Origin: Treponema sp. C6A8 | GTDB taxonomy: Bacteria > Spirochaetota > Spirochaetia > Treponematales > Treponemataceae | Length of the DNA: 64,000 nt | Direction of reading: 5' to 3' | Assembly: GCF_000619925.1 (NCBI RefSeq) | Contig: NZ_JHVB01000007.1 | Location: forward strand, 62,001 to 126,000 | Shown: positions 8,685 to 17,486 of the stretch, piece by piece | Numbering within the stretch: the stretch's first letter is position 1 | How the letters are laid out: each line of letters starts with the position of its first letter | The notes under the pieces: generated by a model | What the model was told of the DNA's origin: nothing | The model's database searches: none | What the model saw: the letters and a program-made list of their open reading frames with translations, nothing else | Translations under genes and position numbers: made by a program

Positions 8685-9122
8685 ATGCAGAAAACAGTCT
8701 ATAAAACAAAACAGCAGGAACTTCTTCTTTCTTATCTTCGTGAAATGCAGGGAAAGCATTTTACTGCAGAAGATGTACGCCTTCATTTTGAAGAAAAAAA
8801 GATTTCTATTGGAATTGCAACAATTTACCGCCAGCTGGAAAAGCTTGTAAACGAAGGAAAAATACAGAAGTATTTTATAGATGACCATTCTGCAGCCTGC
8901 TTTGAATATGCAGGAGAAAACTGCAGCAAAAACGAACAGCACTTCCACTTAAAATGCGAACTTTGCGGCCGCCTTATCCACCTTGAATGCGATGAACTTG
9001 AAGAGCTTGGGGGGCACCTTAAAACTGAACACGGTTTTGTAATCAATCCACTTAGAACGGTTTTTTACGGACTTTGCACTGACTGCGCAAATAAAAAAGA
9101 GGCAGAAAATGATGTCGAATAA
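8685..9122 (+). CDS. Fur-family repressor, probably zinc-responsive (Zur-like)
   Basis: 145 residues with the Fur winged helix (FTAEDVRLHFEEKKISIGIATIYRQLEKL) and a metal-binding half with HFHLKCELCGRLIHLEC and a second CTDC near the C-terminus, the two CxxC pairs that make the structural zinc site. The regulatory-site residues are compatible with Zur or Fur. Zinc is favoured because the next genes are a His/Cys-rich protein, a COG0523 GTPase and ZnuA. Two palindromic operators lie directly upstream. The stop overlaps the next gene by 14 bp, so they are co-translated. Confidence 0.85.
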   Translation: MQKTVYKTKQQELLLSYLREMQGKHFTAEDVRLHFEEKKISIGIATIYRQLEKLVNEGKIQKYFIDDHSAACFEYAGENCSKNEQHFHLKCELCGRLIHLECDELEELGGHLKTEHGFVINPLRTVFYGLCTDCANKKEAENDVE

Positions 9123-9420
9123 AAAACGTACCCTAACCTCTTTTATTACCTGCCTTGCCGCAATCATCATTCTCGCTCTTTTATCTGCCCTGACTTTTGA
9201 AGCCTTCCACAGCGGACACGAAGCCAGCTGCCATGAAGAAGACTGTCCTGTATGTCTTGTACTTCAGATAATCCGCGCCAATAAAAAAACAAGCCCGACT
9301 GCAAATGCAGAAACGGCAGAGTTTATCAGTTTCTTCTATATATTAAATATCATTGTTCTTTCTGCGATGCTCTTTGTGCCGGCAACCCTTGTAAAGCAGA
9401 AAGTCAAACTGGTGATTTAG
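9109..9420 (+). CDS. Small His/Cys-rich membrane protein of the zinc operon
   Basis: 103 residues: an N-terminal membrane helix (about 12-30), a short exported segment HSGHEASCHEEDCPVC rich in metal ligands, and a second hydrophobic helix near the C-terminus. The start overlaps the Fur-family gene. I do not recognise a named family. The ligand cluster and the zinc context suggest metal binding at the cell surface or a part in zinc transfer. The ATG at 9112 is an equally possible start. Confidence 0.6.
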   Translation: MMSNKKRTLTSFITCLAAIIILALLSALTFEAFHSGHEASCHEEDCPVCLVLQIIRANKKTSPTANAETAEFISFFYILNIIVLSAMLFVPATLVKQKVKLVI

Positions 9421-9445
9421 TGCGGGAAATTCAGTAAACGAGTTT

Positions 9446-9529
9446 GTAAAGCTAAAAAATTGCTGCATCGCAATTTTTTTTAACGCTTTGCTATTAAACA
9501 CCGCGAGCTCTGACCGGCTCGCTTACACA
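9446..9529 (+). promoter_or_regulatory. Leader element with two hairpins (TCTGACCG loop), copy 1
   Basis: Hairpin 1, AAAAAATTGC (9454-9463) and GCAATTTTTT (9470-9479), has a 6-nt loop and a T tail, like an intrinsic terminator. Hairpin 2 is GCGAGC (9503-9508), loop TCTGACCG, GCTCGC (9517-9522), followed by CTTACACAAGGG before the COG0523 gene. The same element occurs at 40482 and 56015, and its second hairpin alone at 19803 and 53739. Confidence 0.7.
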
Positions 9530-9544
9530 AGGGAATATTACTAA

Positions 9545-10705
9545 ATGAAGAAAAATTATAAAAATAAAAAGCCCGTAGTCCTCATTACCGGCTATCTTGG
9601 CTCTGGAAAAACAACTTTGCTTAATAATCTTTTGCGACAGGAAAAACGCCGCGTTGCCCTGATTGTAAATGATATGGGAAGCATCAATGTAGATGCTGAA
9701 ATCCTCAAGAAAAACGGCTCGAATGTTACAGAATGTCCTATGTTCGAGCTTCAGAACGGCTGTATCTGCTGTACACTCCGCGAAGAGTTCATCAAGCAGA
9801 TTGAAAAAATCTCTAATCTCGATACTGTTGATGTCGTATTCGTAGAAGCATCCGGAATTTCTGACCCGGGCGCTGTTTCTGCAAGCTTCCTTGCCTACGA
9901 AGATGACAATCCCGACACAAACGTTTACCTCACCTCTGTTGTTACAGTTGTTGATGCAGACAGAATCTACCGCGAATTCCTTGATGACCTTAAAAAGAAA
10001 GCAGATAAAGAAAGCACCGACGAGAACAACCTTACTGCAGAAGAAATTTCTACCCTCATTGTTGATCAGATTGAATTCTGCAATTTCATCGTCCTCAATA
10101 AATGTGATTTGCTCAACGAAAAGCAGCTGGCTGAAGTTGGAGCCATTATCCGCGACTTCCAGCCACGCGCTCCGATTTTTCACAGCGTAAACGGAAATAT
10201 CGACATTGACCAGATTACAACAACAAAACCTTTTGATTACGAACAGATTGATTCATCTTCTGCAATTCAGAAGGCAATCAACAGTCTGAACGAACCAAAC
10301 CGTGCAAGTCAGGGCTGTACCGGCGAATACGGAATTTCGAGCTTTGTATTTGAAGAAAAACGTCCTTTCAACCGCGAGCGCTTTATGAATTTTGTAAACA
10401 ACAATTATCCAAAAGAGCTTATCCGCGCAAAGGGCTACATCTGGTTCAGCGATGCAGATGCTAATGTTCAGCTTTTTGAGCAGGCAGGCCGTAATTCTTC
10501 TGTAATGACAGTTGCTTACTGGATAGATGCACTGGAAGAAAAGCAGAAGCAGGAATATCTTGAATACAATCCAGACGTAAAAGAGGCCTGGGACGAAGAA
10601 TTCGGTGACAGAGTTAATCAGCTTGTCATCATCGGAAAAGGATATAACAAGGATAAAATCACAGCAGCTCTTAAGAGTTGTTTAGATGAGAAGGCTATTG
10701 CGTAA
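9545..10705 (+). CDS. COG0523 family GTPase (zinc metallochaperone type)
   Basis: 386 residues. It has a P-loop [15 protein letters not shown] at the N-terminus, the family CxCC metal motif GCICCTLREEF near residue 78, a VEASGISDP Walker B region, NKCD guanine specificity and a C-terminal CobW-like domain. Members of this family (ZigA, ZNG1, YeiR, CobW) use GTP to load metals into client proteins. Placement between a Zur-type regulator, a His/Cys-rich protein and ZnuA points to zinc allocation during zinc limitation. An upstream two-hairpin leader may control its translation. Confidence 0.88.
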   Translation: MKKNYKNKKPVVLITGYLGSGKTTLLNNLLRQEKRRVALIVNDMGSINVDAEILKKNGSNVTECPMFELQNGCICCTLREEFIKQIEKISNLDTVDVVFVEASGISDPGAVSASFLAYEDDNPDTNVYLTSVVTVVDADRIYREFLDDLKKKADKESTDENNLTAEEISTLIVDQIEFCNFIVLNKCDLLNEKQLAEVGAIIRDFQPRAPIFHSVNGNIDIDQITTTKPFDYEQIDSSSAIQKAINSLNEPNRASQGCTGEYGISSFVFEEKRPFNRERFMNFVNNNYPKELIRAKGYIWFSDADANVQLFEQAGRNSSVMTVAYWIDALEEKQKQEYLEYNPDVKEAWDEEFGDRVNQLVIIGKGYNKDKITAALKSCLDEKAIA

Positions 10706-10710
10706 AAATA

Positions 10711-10860
10711 GGTGCTAGGTTTTAGGTGCTAGGTTTTAGGGGGGGGGGAAAGTCTCCCCCTCGCTCCAGCCCGCTGCGCGGTCTTACGCTACCCCCTCTG
10801 CGGGGTTCAGACGCCACCCCGCAACGCCTGGCTTTACCTTCAGGACAAATAGAAACAAGG
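10711..10860 (+). repeat. GC-rich interspersed repeat, family B, with 14-bp tandem repeat and G10 tract
   Basis: Two tandem copies of GGTGCTAGGTTTTA (10711-10724 and 10725-10738) run into ten consecutive G, then a GC-rich block with inverted segments (for example CCCCTCTGCGGGG). Related blocks occur at 20701 and, on the other strand, at 38886. It separates the COG0523 gene from znuA. Confidence 0.55.
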
Positions 10861-10869
10861 AGTTTTTTT

Positions 10870-11898
10870 ATGAAAAAATTATTTTTAATACTTACAGTTT
10901 TTGCTGCACTTACAACATCAACTTTTGCGGCAAAAAAATCAGCTAAAAACGACAAGCTCAAAGTCGTAACCACAATTTTCCCAGAATACGACTGGACCCG
11001 CGAAATTCTTGGCGACAAGGCTGCTTCAACTCAGCTTACCCTTCTTGTTGGTAACGGCGTTGACCTTCACTCTTACCAGCCTTCAATTCAGGATATCGCA
11101 AAAATCTCTACAGCTGATATCTTTATCTACGTTGGCGGAGAAAGTGACGGTTGGGTAAAAGACGCCCTCAAAAATGCAAGCAACAAAAATATGAAGGTTA
11201 TCAATCTTCTTGAAGTTCTTGGCGATAAGGTAAAAGCCGAAGAAATTAAGGAAGGTATGCAGGCAGAAGAGGAAGAACACGAAGATCACGACCACGATGC
11301 CGAAGACCATGATCACGAAGCAGAAGGTCACCACCACCATCACGATGATGACGAAGAAGTTGAATATGACGAGCACGTATGGCTTTCTCTCCGCAATGCA
11401 AAGATTTTGTCTGCAGAAATTACAGCTGTCCTCTGTGAAAAAGATCCTGCAAACGCTGCTTCTTACAAGGCAAACTGCAATGCTTACGCTGCAAAACTCG
11501 ACGCTCTGGATAAGGCTTACACAGCGGCAGTCGCTTCGGCTTCAAAAAAGACAATCCTCTTTGGTGACCGCTTCCCGTTCCGCTACCTTACAGACGATTA
11601 CGGACTTGATTATTATGCGGCATTCGTAGGCTGCTCTGCCGAAACAGAAGCCAGCTTTGAAACTGTAGTCTTCCTGTCTAAAAAAGTAGACGAACTTGGC
11701 TTAAATTCTGTCCTCAAAATTGAAACTGGCGACGGAAAAATCGCCCAGACAATCATTCAGAACTCAAAAAAGAAGAATGCCAAAGTTCTGACAATGGATT
11801 CAATTCAGTCTACAACCTTAAAAGATGCCGCCGCAGGCACAACTTATCTTAAGATTATGGAAGATAACCTTAAGGTTCTTAAAGAGGCACTGAACTAA
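10870..11898 (+). CDS. znuA: ZnuA-like zinc ABC transporter substrate-binding protein
   Basis: About 342 residues from the ATG at 10870, chosen because it opens a good signal peptide (MKKLFLILTVFAALTTSTFA) after an AAGGAG box; the longer frame upstream lies in repeat DNA. The cluster A-I fold is supported by TTIFPEYDWTREILG, VDLHSYQPS and DEHVWLS. A long His/Asp/Glu loop with HDHD repeats and HHHHH occurs at about residues 150-180, typical of zinc-specific members. It captures zinc in the periplasm for a ZnuBC transporter, but no permease or ATPase follows here, so these must be encoded elsewhere. Confidence 0.9.
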   Translation: MKKLFLILTVFAALTTSTFAAKKSAKNDKLKVVTTIFPEYDWTREILGDKAASTQLTLLVGNGVDLHSYQPSIQDIAKISTADIFIYVGGESDGWVKDALKNASNKNMKVINLLEVLGDKVKAEEIKEGMQAEEEEHEDHDHDAEDHDHEAEGHHHHHDDDEEVEYDEHVWLSLRNAKILSAEITAVLCEKDPANAASYKANCNAYAAKLDALDKAYTAAVASASKKTILFGDRFPFRYLTDDYGLDYYAAFVGCSAETEASFETVVFLSKKVDELGLNSVLKIETGDGKIAQTIIQNSKKKNAKVLTMDSIQSTTLKDAAAGTTYLKIMEDNLKVLKEALN

Positions 11899-11914
11899 AT
11901 TACCCCATAAGCAA

Positions 11915-11950
11915 CAAAAATCCCTGAGCAGAAACGCTCAGGGATTTTTG
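11915..11950. terminator. Bidirectional-type intrinsic terminator after znuA
   Basis: CAAAAATCCCTGAGC (11915-11929) pairs perfectly with 11936-11950 around a 6-nt loop. The A-rich and T-rich flanks allow it to serve both the znuA transcript and the convergent lipoprotein gene. Confidence 0.8.
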
Positions 11951-11963
11951 TTATAGCTTAAAC

Positions 11964-13208
11964 TTACTTAGTTTCATTTGGTTTATAATACGTAATTATA
12001 AGATTACTTGGGCATTTCTCAATTGCAGAGTCTGGAATTTCAACATTTTCAGGAATTGTTATACTTGTTAGAGTTGAACAGCCAAAGAAAGTTTTTTCAT
12101 CTATTGAAGTAATACCACTTGGTAACACTATGCTTGTAAGACTTGAACAACCGTGAAAGGCAGATTCACCAATTTTTGTAACTTTATCAGGAATATTTAT
12201 ACTTGTAAGATTATTACATAAATTAAATGCAAACTCTCCGATTTCTGTAACACCGTTAGGAATATTTATGCTTGTAAGACTTGAACAACTACGAAATGCA
12301 TCTCTTGCAATTGTTGTGATACCCTCTGGCAAAGCTATATTTGTCAATTTTGTGCAGGTGAAAAAAGCCTTTTCTGGAATTGAAGTAATACCCTTTGGTA
12401 AAGTTACACTTGTAAGATTATTGCAACCTTCAAATACAGAAACACCTATTTCTGTAACAGTATCAGGAATATCTATACTTTTTAGGCTTTTACAATTACA
12501 GAAAGCCTTTTCTGGAATTGAAGTAATACCCCCTGGCAAAGTTACACTTGTAAGACTTGCACAGCCCTCAAATGCAGAAACGCCTATTTCTGTAACAGTA
12601 TCAGGAATATTTATACTTGTAAGATTTGTACATCCTTTGAAAGCCTTTTCTGGAATTGAAGTAATACCCTCTGGTAAAGTTACACTTTTCAGATTTGTAC
12701 AGCCCTCAAATGCAGAAACACCTATTTCTGTAACAGTATCAGGCAACGTAATTCCTGTCAAATTATCAATATAATAAAATGTTTGCTCGTTTAGACTTGT
12801 AAGACCTGTAACACTCGTTAAATCAAGGTTAATATTATAAATAAATGGTTCGTCTGAACATATAATGCTTGCTTCTAATGTACATAAATCATCTCCGGTA
12901 AAATCGCCTGTCAGTTCAACAGTAGAATCTCCGGACAATTCACTGAACATTTTTTCAAAATAATTATATTTAGCTTCTTCAGTAGTTAAACTGTTATCAA
13001 GACTTCTAGGTACAGTTTCATAATCACTAAAATAGTTTGTTGAACTTCCGCCTGCCGTTCCGCCAGATGAGTCGCTTGAACTGTTAATTGAAACACCCGT
13101 AGAAACTACACTACTATCGGGGTCGCCGGCAGAAGACATACTGCAGGATAATACAGAAAAGAATAAACTTATTAAAATGCACGTACGATTATAACAGATT
13201 TTTATCAT
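11964..13208 (-). CDS. BspA-like leucine-rich-repeat (LRR_5) lipoprotein
   Basis: About 414 residues. The start is placed at the Met opening a lipoprotein signal with lipobox VLSC. After a Ser/Gly-rich linker come about ten 23-residue LRR_5 repeats of the form LTSINIPDTVTEIGVSAFEGC, the Treponema pallidum LRR/BspA type. It is predicted to be surface-anchored and possibly to bind host or bacterial ligands, as known for BspA in Tannerella and LrrA in T. denticola. The DNA is strongly repetitive, so repeat number may vary between strains. It converges on znuA across a shared terminator. Confidence 0.85.
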   Translation of the reverse strand: MIKICYNRTCILISLFFSVLSCSMSSAGDPDSSVVSTGVSINSSSDSSGGTAGGSSTNYFSDYETVPRSLDNSLTTEEAKYNYFEKMFSELSGDSTVELTGDFTGDDLCTLEASIICSDEPFIYNINLDLTSVTGLTSLNEQTFYYIDNLTGITLPDTVTEIGVSAFEGCTNLKSVTLPEGITSIPEKAFKGCTNLTSINIPDTVTEIGVSAFEGCASLTSVTLPGGITSIPEKAFCNCKSLKSIDIPDTVTEIGVSVFEGCNNLTSVTLPKGITSIPEKAFFTCTKLTNIALPEGITTIARDAFRSCSSLTSINIPNGVTEIGEFAFNLCNNLTSINIPDKVTKIGESAFHGCSSLTSIVLPSGITSIDEKTFFGCSTLTSITIPENVEIPDSAIEKCPSNLIITYYKPNETK

Positions 13209-13273
13209 AATTCTATTATATAATATCGGCAAAGTATGTGCAATTATAATATATTTTTATAAGTATTTTACCT

Positions 13274-13573
13274 TTATTTTTTGTTTCTTCTGGAAACTTC
13301 GTCAAAGAATTTTGAACCGCCGTATCCGTTTCCGCGTGCAGGTCCAAGAATTTTTTGCTGTACTTCGCAAGTCTTTTTCATTGAATTAACCAGATGCTTG
13401 CCAGGATTTGAAAGACGGTTGTAATTGACTTGATACATCACAGGATTTTTTTCACTGATATGGTAAATCTTGCTTGAACCAACGAAAAATGAAAAAACGG
13501 CAATAACTACCATAAAGATTGAAATGTTTTTTACTTTCTGAAGCACTTTTTGATTATCAATACGATTTTTCAT
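13274..13573 (-). CDS. Small single-pass membrane protein
   Basis: 99 residues with one hydrophobic segment (NISIFMVVIAVFSFFVG, about 16-32) and a polar, basic C-terminal region. A GGAGT ribosome-binding site lies 8 nt before the ATG. I recognise no domain. Probably a real gene, function unknown. Confidence 0.5.
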   Translation of the reverse strand: MKNRIDNQKVLQKVKNISIFMVVIAVFSFFVGSSKIYHISEKNPVMYQVNYNRLSNPGKHLVNSMKKTCEVQQKILGPARGNGYGGSKFFDEVSRRNKK

Positions 13574-13798
13574 GGAATACTCCTTGCGAATATATCGCTT
13601 TTTTCAGATGTCTCTCTCATACTTATTTTCGGATATTTCAAGGAGTACTTTACTAAAGTTATTGTCATTTGAACTTTAAGCACTTTTTTAAGGTTATAGA
13701 AAGGTTAAATAAATCCGTAATAAGGAAAGTCATGCTATACTGTATGCTGAGAGGTTCTTATGTACAGAAAGGAATAAGCTTTTGGTTTTATCAGGGGG

Positions 13799-14506
13799 CT
13801 ACTTGCCCTCTTTTAAAAGCCGGTAGTTTTCATCATAAGTTGAATAATAATCTACGTATATATCACAGGCAGTTTTTCCATCTGTATCTTTTATTGTTTT
13901 GTCTGCACCGTAGCTTAATAAATATTCAATGATTTCATAATCTATACAGGCTGCCGCTGCATAATGCAAAACAGTTTGATTTTTCGAATTTGTGCCGTTA
14001 ATGTTTTTTATATATGGTAGTAAATCATAAATTACAATTGAATTTGAGCAATTGATTGCTAGTTGAAGATAATTTCCGCCAGTCTCATCTAAGTCTGGTA
14101 ATTCGAAATCAATCTGCGACAATATATAATTCAGATATTTATTACGGTATTCGCTGATACATGCACCAATAATATCAAATTGCTGTCTGAACTCGTCTTC
14201 GAACAAGGAAGCTATTTCAGAGCCGTTTTCTATAAAACTTTTGAAAACTTCAATATTGTCATTCTCACTGTCATTTTTATTAACAAACTGATTCCAGACT
14301 AAATATTGTAAAGCACTATAACCATTTATTCGCGCATTTAAGTCATAATCAGGAGCGCTGTCTAAAACTTCATTGTTTACAATTACAGAATAATAAGGCG
14401 CTTCCTTAAAAGAGTCTAAGGAAATTGGCCTTTTGTCATCAGTTTTTTTACATGCAATAAATAATGCCAGAATAACAGGAAGAAAAGCTATTTTATTTAA
14501 TCTCAT
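13799..14506 (-). CDS. Ankyrin-repeat lipoprotein
   Basis: 235 residues with a lipoprotein signal peptide (lipobox FIAC) and C-terminal ankyrin-type repeats, the clearest being NQTVLHYAAAACIDYEIIEYLL followed by GADKTIKDTDGKTACDI. Such proteins are usually periplasm- or surface-facing protein-binding modules. It stands alone with no evident operon partner. The opposite-strand frame 13669-13932 is a shadow. Confidence 0.75.
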   Translation of the reverse strand: MRLNKIAFLPVILALFIACKKTDDKRPISLDSFKEAPYYSVIVNNEVLDSAPDYDLNARINGYSALQYLVWNQFVNKNDSENDNIEVFKSFIENGSEIASLFEDEFRQQFDIIGACISEYRNKYLNYILSQIDFELPDLDETGGNYLQLAINCSNSIVIYDLLPYIKNINGTNSKNQTVLHYAAAACIDYEIIEYLLSYGADKTIKDTDGKTACDIYVDYYSTYDENYRLLKEGK

Positions 14507-14731
14507 ATTTGAACCTAACCTATCCTATTGCTATTTCAAGGGCAAAATAAAATAAAGGAAATAAAACAATATTTACAACCAAAAAACATATGTTCAATTT
14601 TCGGAGCCGTCCTTTAGCAACAATTGCAGCAACAATATACAATACAAAAAAAATTGATATATCACAACATTTGTTTTTTTTGTACACTTACAATATGTAA
14701 AAAATAATTATCAAATTATAAGGATTGGAAA

Positions 14732-14944
14732 ATGATTTATTTAAGACTTGCTATTGGTATTCTTTTGATTATAAAAGCGCTTTATAGTGCACTTGGCTCT
14801 AATACAGAAAAGAAAATAGAAACTTACCGCAATAAATACGGAGAAAATGGCTCTAAATATTATTATTTTACCAATGTTATTCTTCCCATTATTACGGGTG
14901 TAATTTTTATGATTCCAGGACTTGTAATTCCTGCGATGTATTAA
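14732..14944 (+). CDS. Small two-helix membrane protein
   Basis: 70 residues: helix 1 at 1-20, a charged hairpin (NTEKKIETYRNKYGENGSKYY) and helix 2 at about 48-66. An AAGGATTGG Shine-Dalgarno precedes the ATG at good spacing, supporting a real gene. I do not recognise the family; the layout resembles small immunity- or stress-type membrane proteins but nothing proves that. Confidence 0.5.
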   Translation: MIYLRLAIGILLIIKALYSALGSNTEKKIETYRNKYGENGSKYYYFTNVILPIITGVIFMIPGLVIPAMY

Positions 14945-14961
14945 GTTCTGTAACTAATCGG

Positions 14962-15939
14962 CTATAAATAAAGCCACAGTATGCTGCCTGCAATTCGGAA
15001 AACACGCAATAAATACCAAATTAAGAGAATGAATATACAAATCTTACTTAAGATATTTGATTCCGGATGAAGGTCATAGCCGCTGCGGTATTCACTTTCT
15101 GGATTGGAGTTGAAAAAAAGTAATACAAAGCCCATTATCGGAATAATCATAAATATTCCCCGGTGACCTGTATCGTGCATTCGGCGTACTCTTACGGCAA
15201 TCATAGGCGGGATAAGGGCCAGATTTACCAGGAAAGATACAGCCGCTACAAGGAAAACTACCCTGCTGTACATGCCAAAAGTCAGAAAAGCTATTCTGAG
15301 AAGCAAAAGAAAGCAGAAACTGGTGGCGAAGCTGAAAAGATAAAACCACCAGAATTCGGCGCGGCTTGAACACCCCAGAAATGAAAAATATTTTGAAAAA
15401 GCAGTTTTTACAGCGCCTTTGAAGGTTACTTTCTGTATATTTTCTGAATCTGCATAAGCCGGCGGATATGCAGCAAGAACTAATGTTACAAGAGCATGAA
15501 TGGATGCAACAAAAACTGTCAGGCTGCCTAATATTGTAAACACATTGTAGCCATGTAAATGAGACGTCTTAAATAAAATAATAAGATATTGAAAAAGTCG
15601 GGCAAAAGGTAGTTTCGTCAAAAAAAATACTGAATGATGAAGATGTGTTGAAAGATAATAGCTTGATGCCTCAATAGGCCAAAAAATGGAATTTATAAGG
15701 AAAAGTGAGAAAAGAACAGTCCAGCAGATAAGGACTACCTTCAATGAAATCTTCTGATATGTAAATGCAAGTATTAAAAAGAAAATTGCAATTACAGTTT
15801 CCGGTAGAAAATTTAGAAAAAGTCGTCCTGGCGAAACTTCTAAAGCAGAAAAATATATTATTATTGAAGGAAAGAAACTTATCAAAATTCCAACGAAAAA
15901 GATAATTGATGTGGTTATAAAAGCTTTTTTTGTATTCAT
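14962..15939 (-). CDS. DUF805 family membrane protein
   Basis: 325 residues. The N-terminal half has about four membrane helices with no recognised domain. The C-terminal half is a DUF805 domain: FSKYFSFLGCSSRAEFWWFYLF, then RVRRMHDTGHRG and a tail GYDLHPES. DUF805 proteins are integral membrane proteins of unknown function. The N-terminal extension roughly doubles the usual length, so this is a two-part protein. Confidence 0.75.
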   Translation of the reverse strand: MNTKKAFITTSIIFFVGILISFFPSIIIYFSALEVSPGRLFLNFLPETVIAIFFLILAFTYQKISLKVVLICWTVLFSLFLINSIFWPIEASSYYLSTHLHHSVFFLTKLPFARLFQYLIILFKTSHLHGYNVFTILGSLTVFVASIHALVTLVLAAYPPAYADSENIQKVTFKGAVKTAFSKYFSFLGCSSRAEFWWFYLFSFATSFCFLLLLRIAFLTFGMYSRVVFLVAAVSFLVNLALIPPMIAVRVRRMHDTGHRGIFMIIPIMGFVLLFFNSNPESEYRSGYDLHPESNILSKICIFILLIWYLLRVFRIAGSILWLYL

Positions 15940-16000
15940 TTTTTCTTTAAATATACATTAACAAAAAATAATAGTAAACTGACGATGCAGGCAGACAGAA

Positions 16001-16651
16001 ATGAAACCTAAGAAGCGAATAAAAACTAAAGATTTATTTATCGATGTATTCTGTTTTTTAGTCATTTTAGTTTATTTAATACTGGCAGGATATAATTTTT
16101 CAAGACTTTCTCGATTGGAAAAATACGGTGTTCTTGAAAAGGCAACCGTTGATTCCTACTCATTAGAGAAAAGATGGCACGCTGGAAAAGGCGCAGGTCA
16201 TTATTCATATACTGCTAAAATAGGATTTCACTTGGCTGATAACATAAATCAGATTTGTATTCTAGATTTTAAGCCCGCTAGAGATTATGCTGAAAATGAG
16301 AAATTTTATATTCTTCATGATTTGGAAAGTGATTTTTTGCTGCCGGTAGATGAAATTGAAGCTTTCAAAAGGTCAAAGATAGTTTCCAAAATAATAGCTT
16401 CCACAGGATTATTGATAATTCTTGTAGTGCTCAGACTTCTAGACTCCAGAAAGACCAGAAATTGCAGCAGTAATAAACAAATAAAAAAACTCATGAAAAG
16501 GGATCCTGAATTCAAAGAAAAATACATAAGAAAACAGGAAATTAACTTCCGGATTTTCATAATTTTAATAGCTCCCTTTGCAGCTATATGGTATTTGATT
16601 GAAAAAATAAAAGAAAAGCTTTTTAAGAAAGATAAAACGAAGCGCAAATAA
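16001..16651 (+). CDS. Membrane protein, paralogue of the gene at 6010
   Basis: 216 residues. The first 140 match the protein at 6010 (YNFSRLSRLEKYGVLE, DSYSLE, QICILDFKP), with helices near 13-30 and 127-145. Unlike its paralogue it has a basic cytoplasmic-looking extension and a third helix (FRIFIILIAPFAAIWYLIE) before a Lys-rich tail. Function unknown. It converges end to end with the NapH-like gene at 16652. Confidence 0.6.
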   Translation: MKPKKRIKTKDLFIDVFCFLVILVYLILAGYNFSRLSRLEKYGVLEKATVDSYSLEKRWHAGKGAGHYSYTAKIGFHLADNINQICILDFKPARDYAENEKFYILHDLESDFLLPVDEIEAFKRSKIVSKIIASTGLLIILVVLRLLDSRKTRNCSSNKQIKKLMKRDPEFKEKYIRKQEINFRIFIILIAPFAAIWYLIEKIKEKLFKKDKTKRK

Positions 16652-17485
16652 TTACTTTATTGCATTATGCGGACAGGCAGCTTTACAGTCGCCGCAGCGG
16701 ATGCAGTCCATGCTGTTAGGATTTTGCCAGACTGGAATGTCGAGTTTACAGATTTTCTGACAGGCACCGCATTTGGTGCATTTTTCAGAATCGATTTTGA
16801 AGTTATAAAATGAGATTTTGTTGAAAATGCCGTAAATGGCTCCAAGCGGACATACATAGCGGCAGAAAGGACGGAAAATCACAATCGAAGAAAGCAGAGT
16901 GATAATCAGAATCAGGAGTTTCCATTTGAAAAGGAAGCCAGCTGCAGCTCGCATTGCGCTGTTTAAAAGAACGAGGGAAACGCCACCTTCCAAAGTGCCG
17001 ACCGGGCAGATAAACTTGCAGAACCAGGGTTCTCCCAGCCCTGTTATGTCTACTACAAACATAGGCAGCAGAATTACAAATATTCCAAGGAAGACAAAAC
17101 GAAGCCAGCGCATGTTTTTTTCGCCAGGAAGTTTTCTGATTTTTCTAACAAAAGGGATTTTGAAAAGCAGGTCCTGAACAAGTCCGAAGGGGCATAAAAA
17201 TCCGCAGACAAATCGACCTAACAAGCTGCCAAATACCACTAGAAGACCTGCAACATAAAGTGAAATGCGGTATTCCCGGGCGTTCAGCGTCGCTTGAAGA
17301 GAACCGATTGGGCATGACCCCAGCGCCCCTGGACAGGAATAGCAGTTCATTCCGGGAACGCAGACTACTTTTGACTTTCCTTCAAAAATCTCTCCATGAG
17401 CAAAACCTTTTACATAGCCGTTTGAAAGGGCTGCAAAAGATGCTTGAGTAATCAACCGGATTTTCTGAATTTTCCTATTACTCAT
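16652..17485 (-). CDS. NapH/CcoG-like membrane 4Fe-4S ferredoxin
   Basis: 277 residues with about five membrane helices and the cysteine pairs of the NapH/MauN family (CGFLCPFG near residue 90 and CRYVCPLG near residue 210), then two C-terminal [4Fe-4S] motifs CTKCGACQKIC and CIRCGDCKAAC. It should carry electrons across or along the cytoplasmic membrane. It is the last gene of a TlpA-CXXC-NapH operon, 1 nt after the CXXC gene, so it probably feeds reducing equivalents to those exported thiol proteins. Confidence 0.85.
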   Translation of the reverse strand: MSNRKIQKIRLITQASFAALSNGYVKGFAHGEIFEGKSKVVCVPGMNCYSCPGALGSCPIGSLQATLNAREYRISLYVAGLLVVFGSLLGRFVCGFLCPFGLVQDLLFKIPFVRKIRKLPGEKNMRWLRFVFLGIFVILLPMFVVDITGLGEPWFCKFICPVGTLEGGVSLVLLNSAMRAAAGFLFKWKLLILIITLLSSIVIFRPFCRYVCPLGAIYGIFNKISFYNFKIDSEKCTKCGACQKICKLDIPVWQNPNSMDCIRCGDCKAACPHNAIK

Positions 17486-17486
17486 A

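Noticed and set aside
10726..10869. Upstream extension of the ZnuA reading frame
   Set aside because: It lies in GC-rich repeat DNA. The ATG at 10870 has a ribosome-binding site and opens a proper signal peptide.
13669..13932. Plus-strand frame of 87 codons
   Set aside because: Most of its 3' half is antisense to the ankyrin lipoprotein gene, composition is not protein-like, and no ribosome-binding site is seen.
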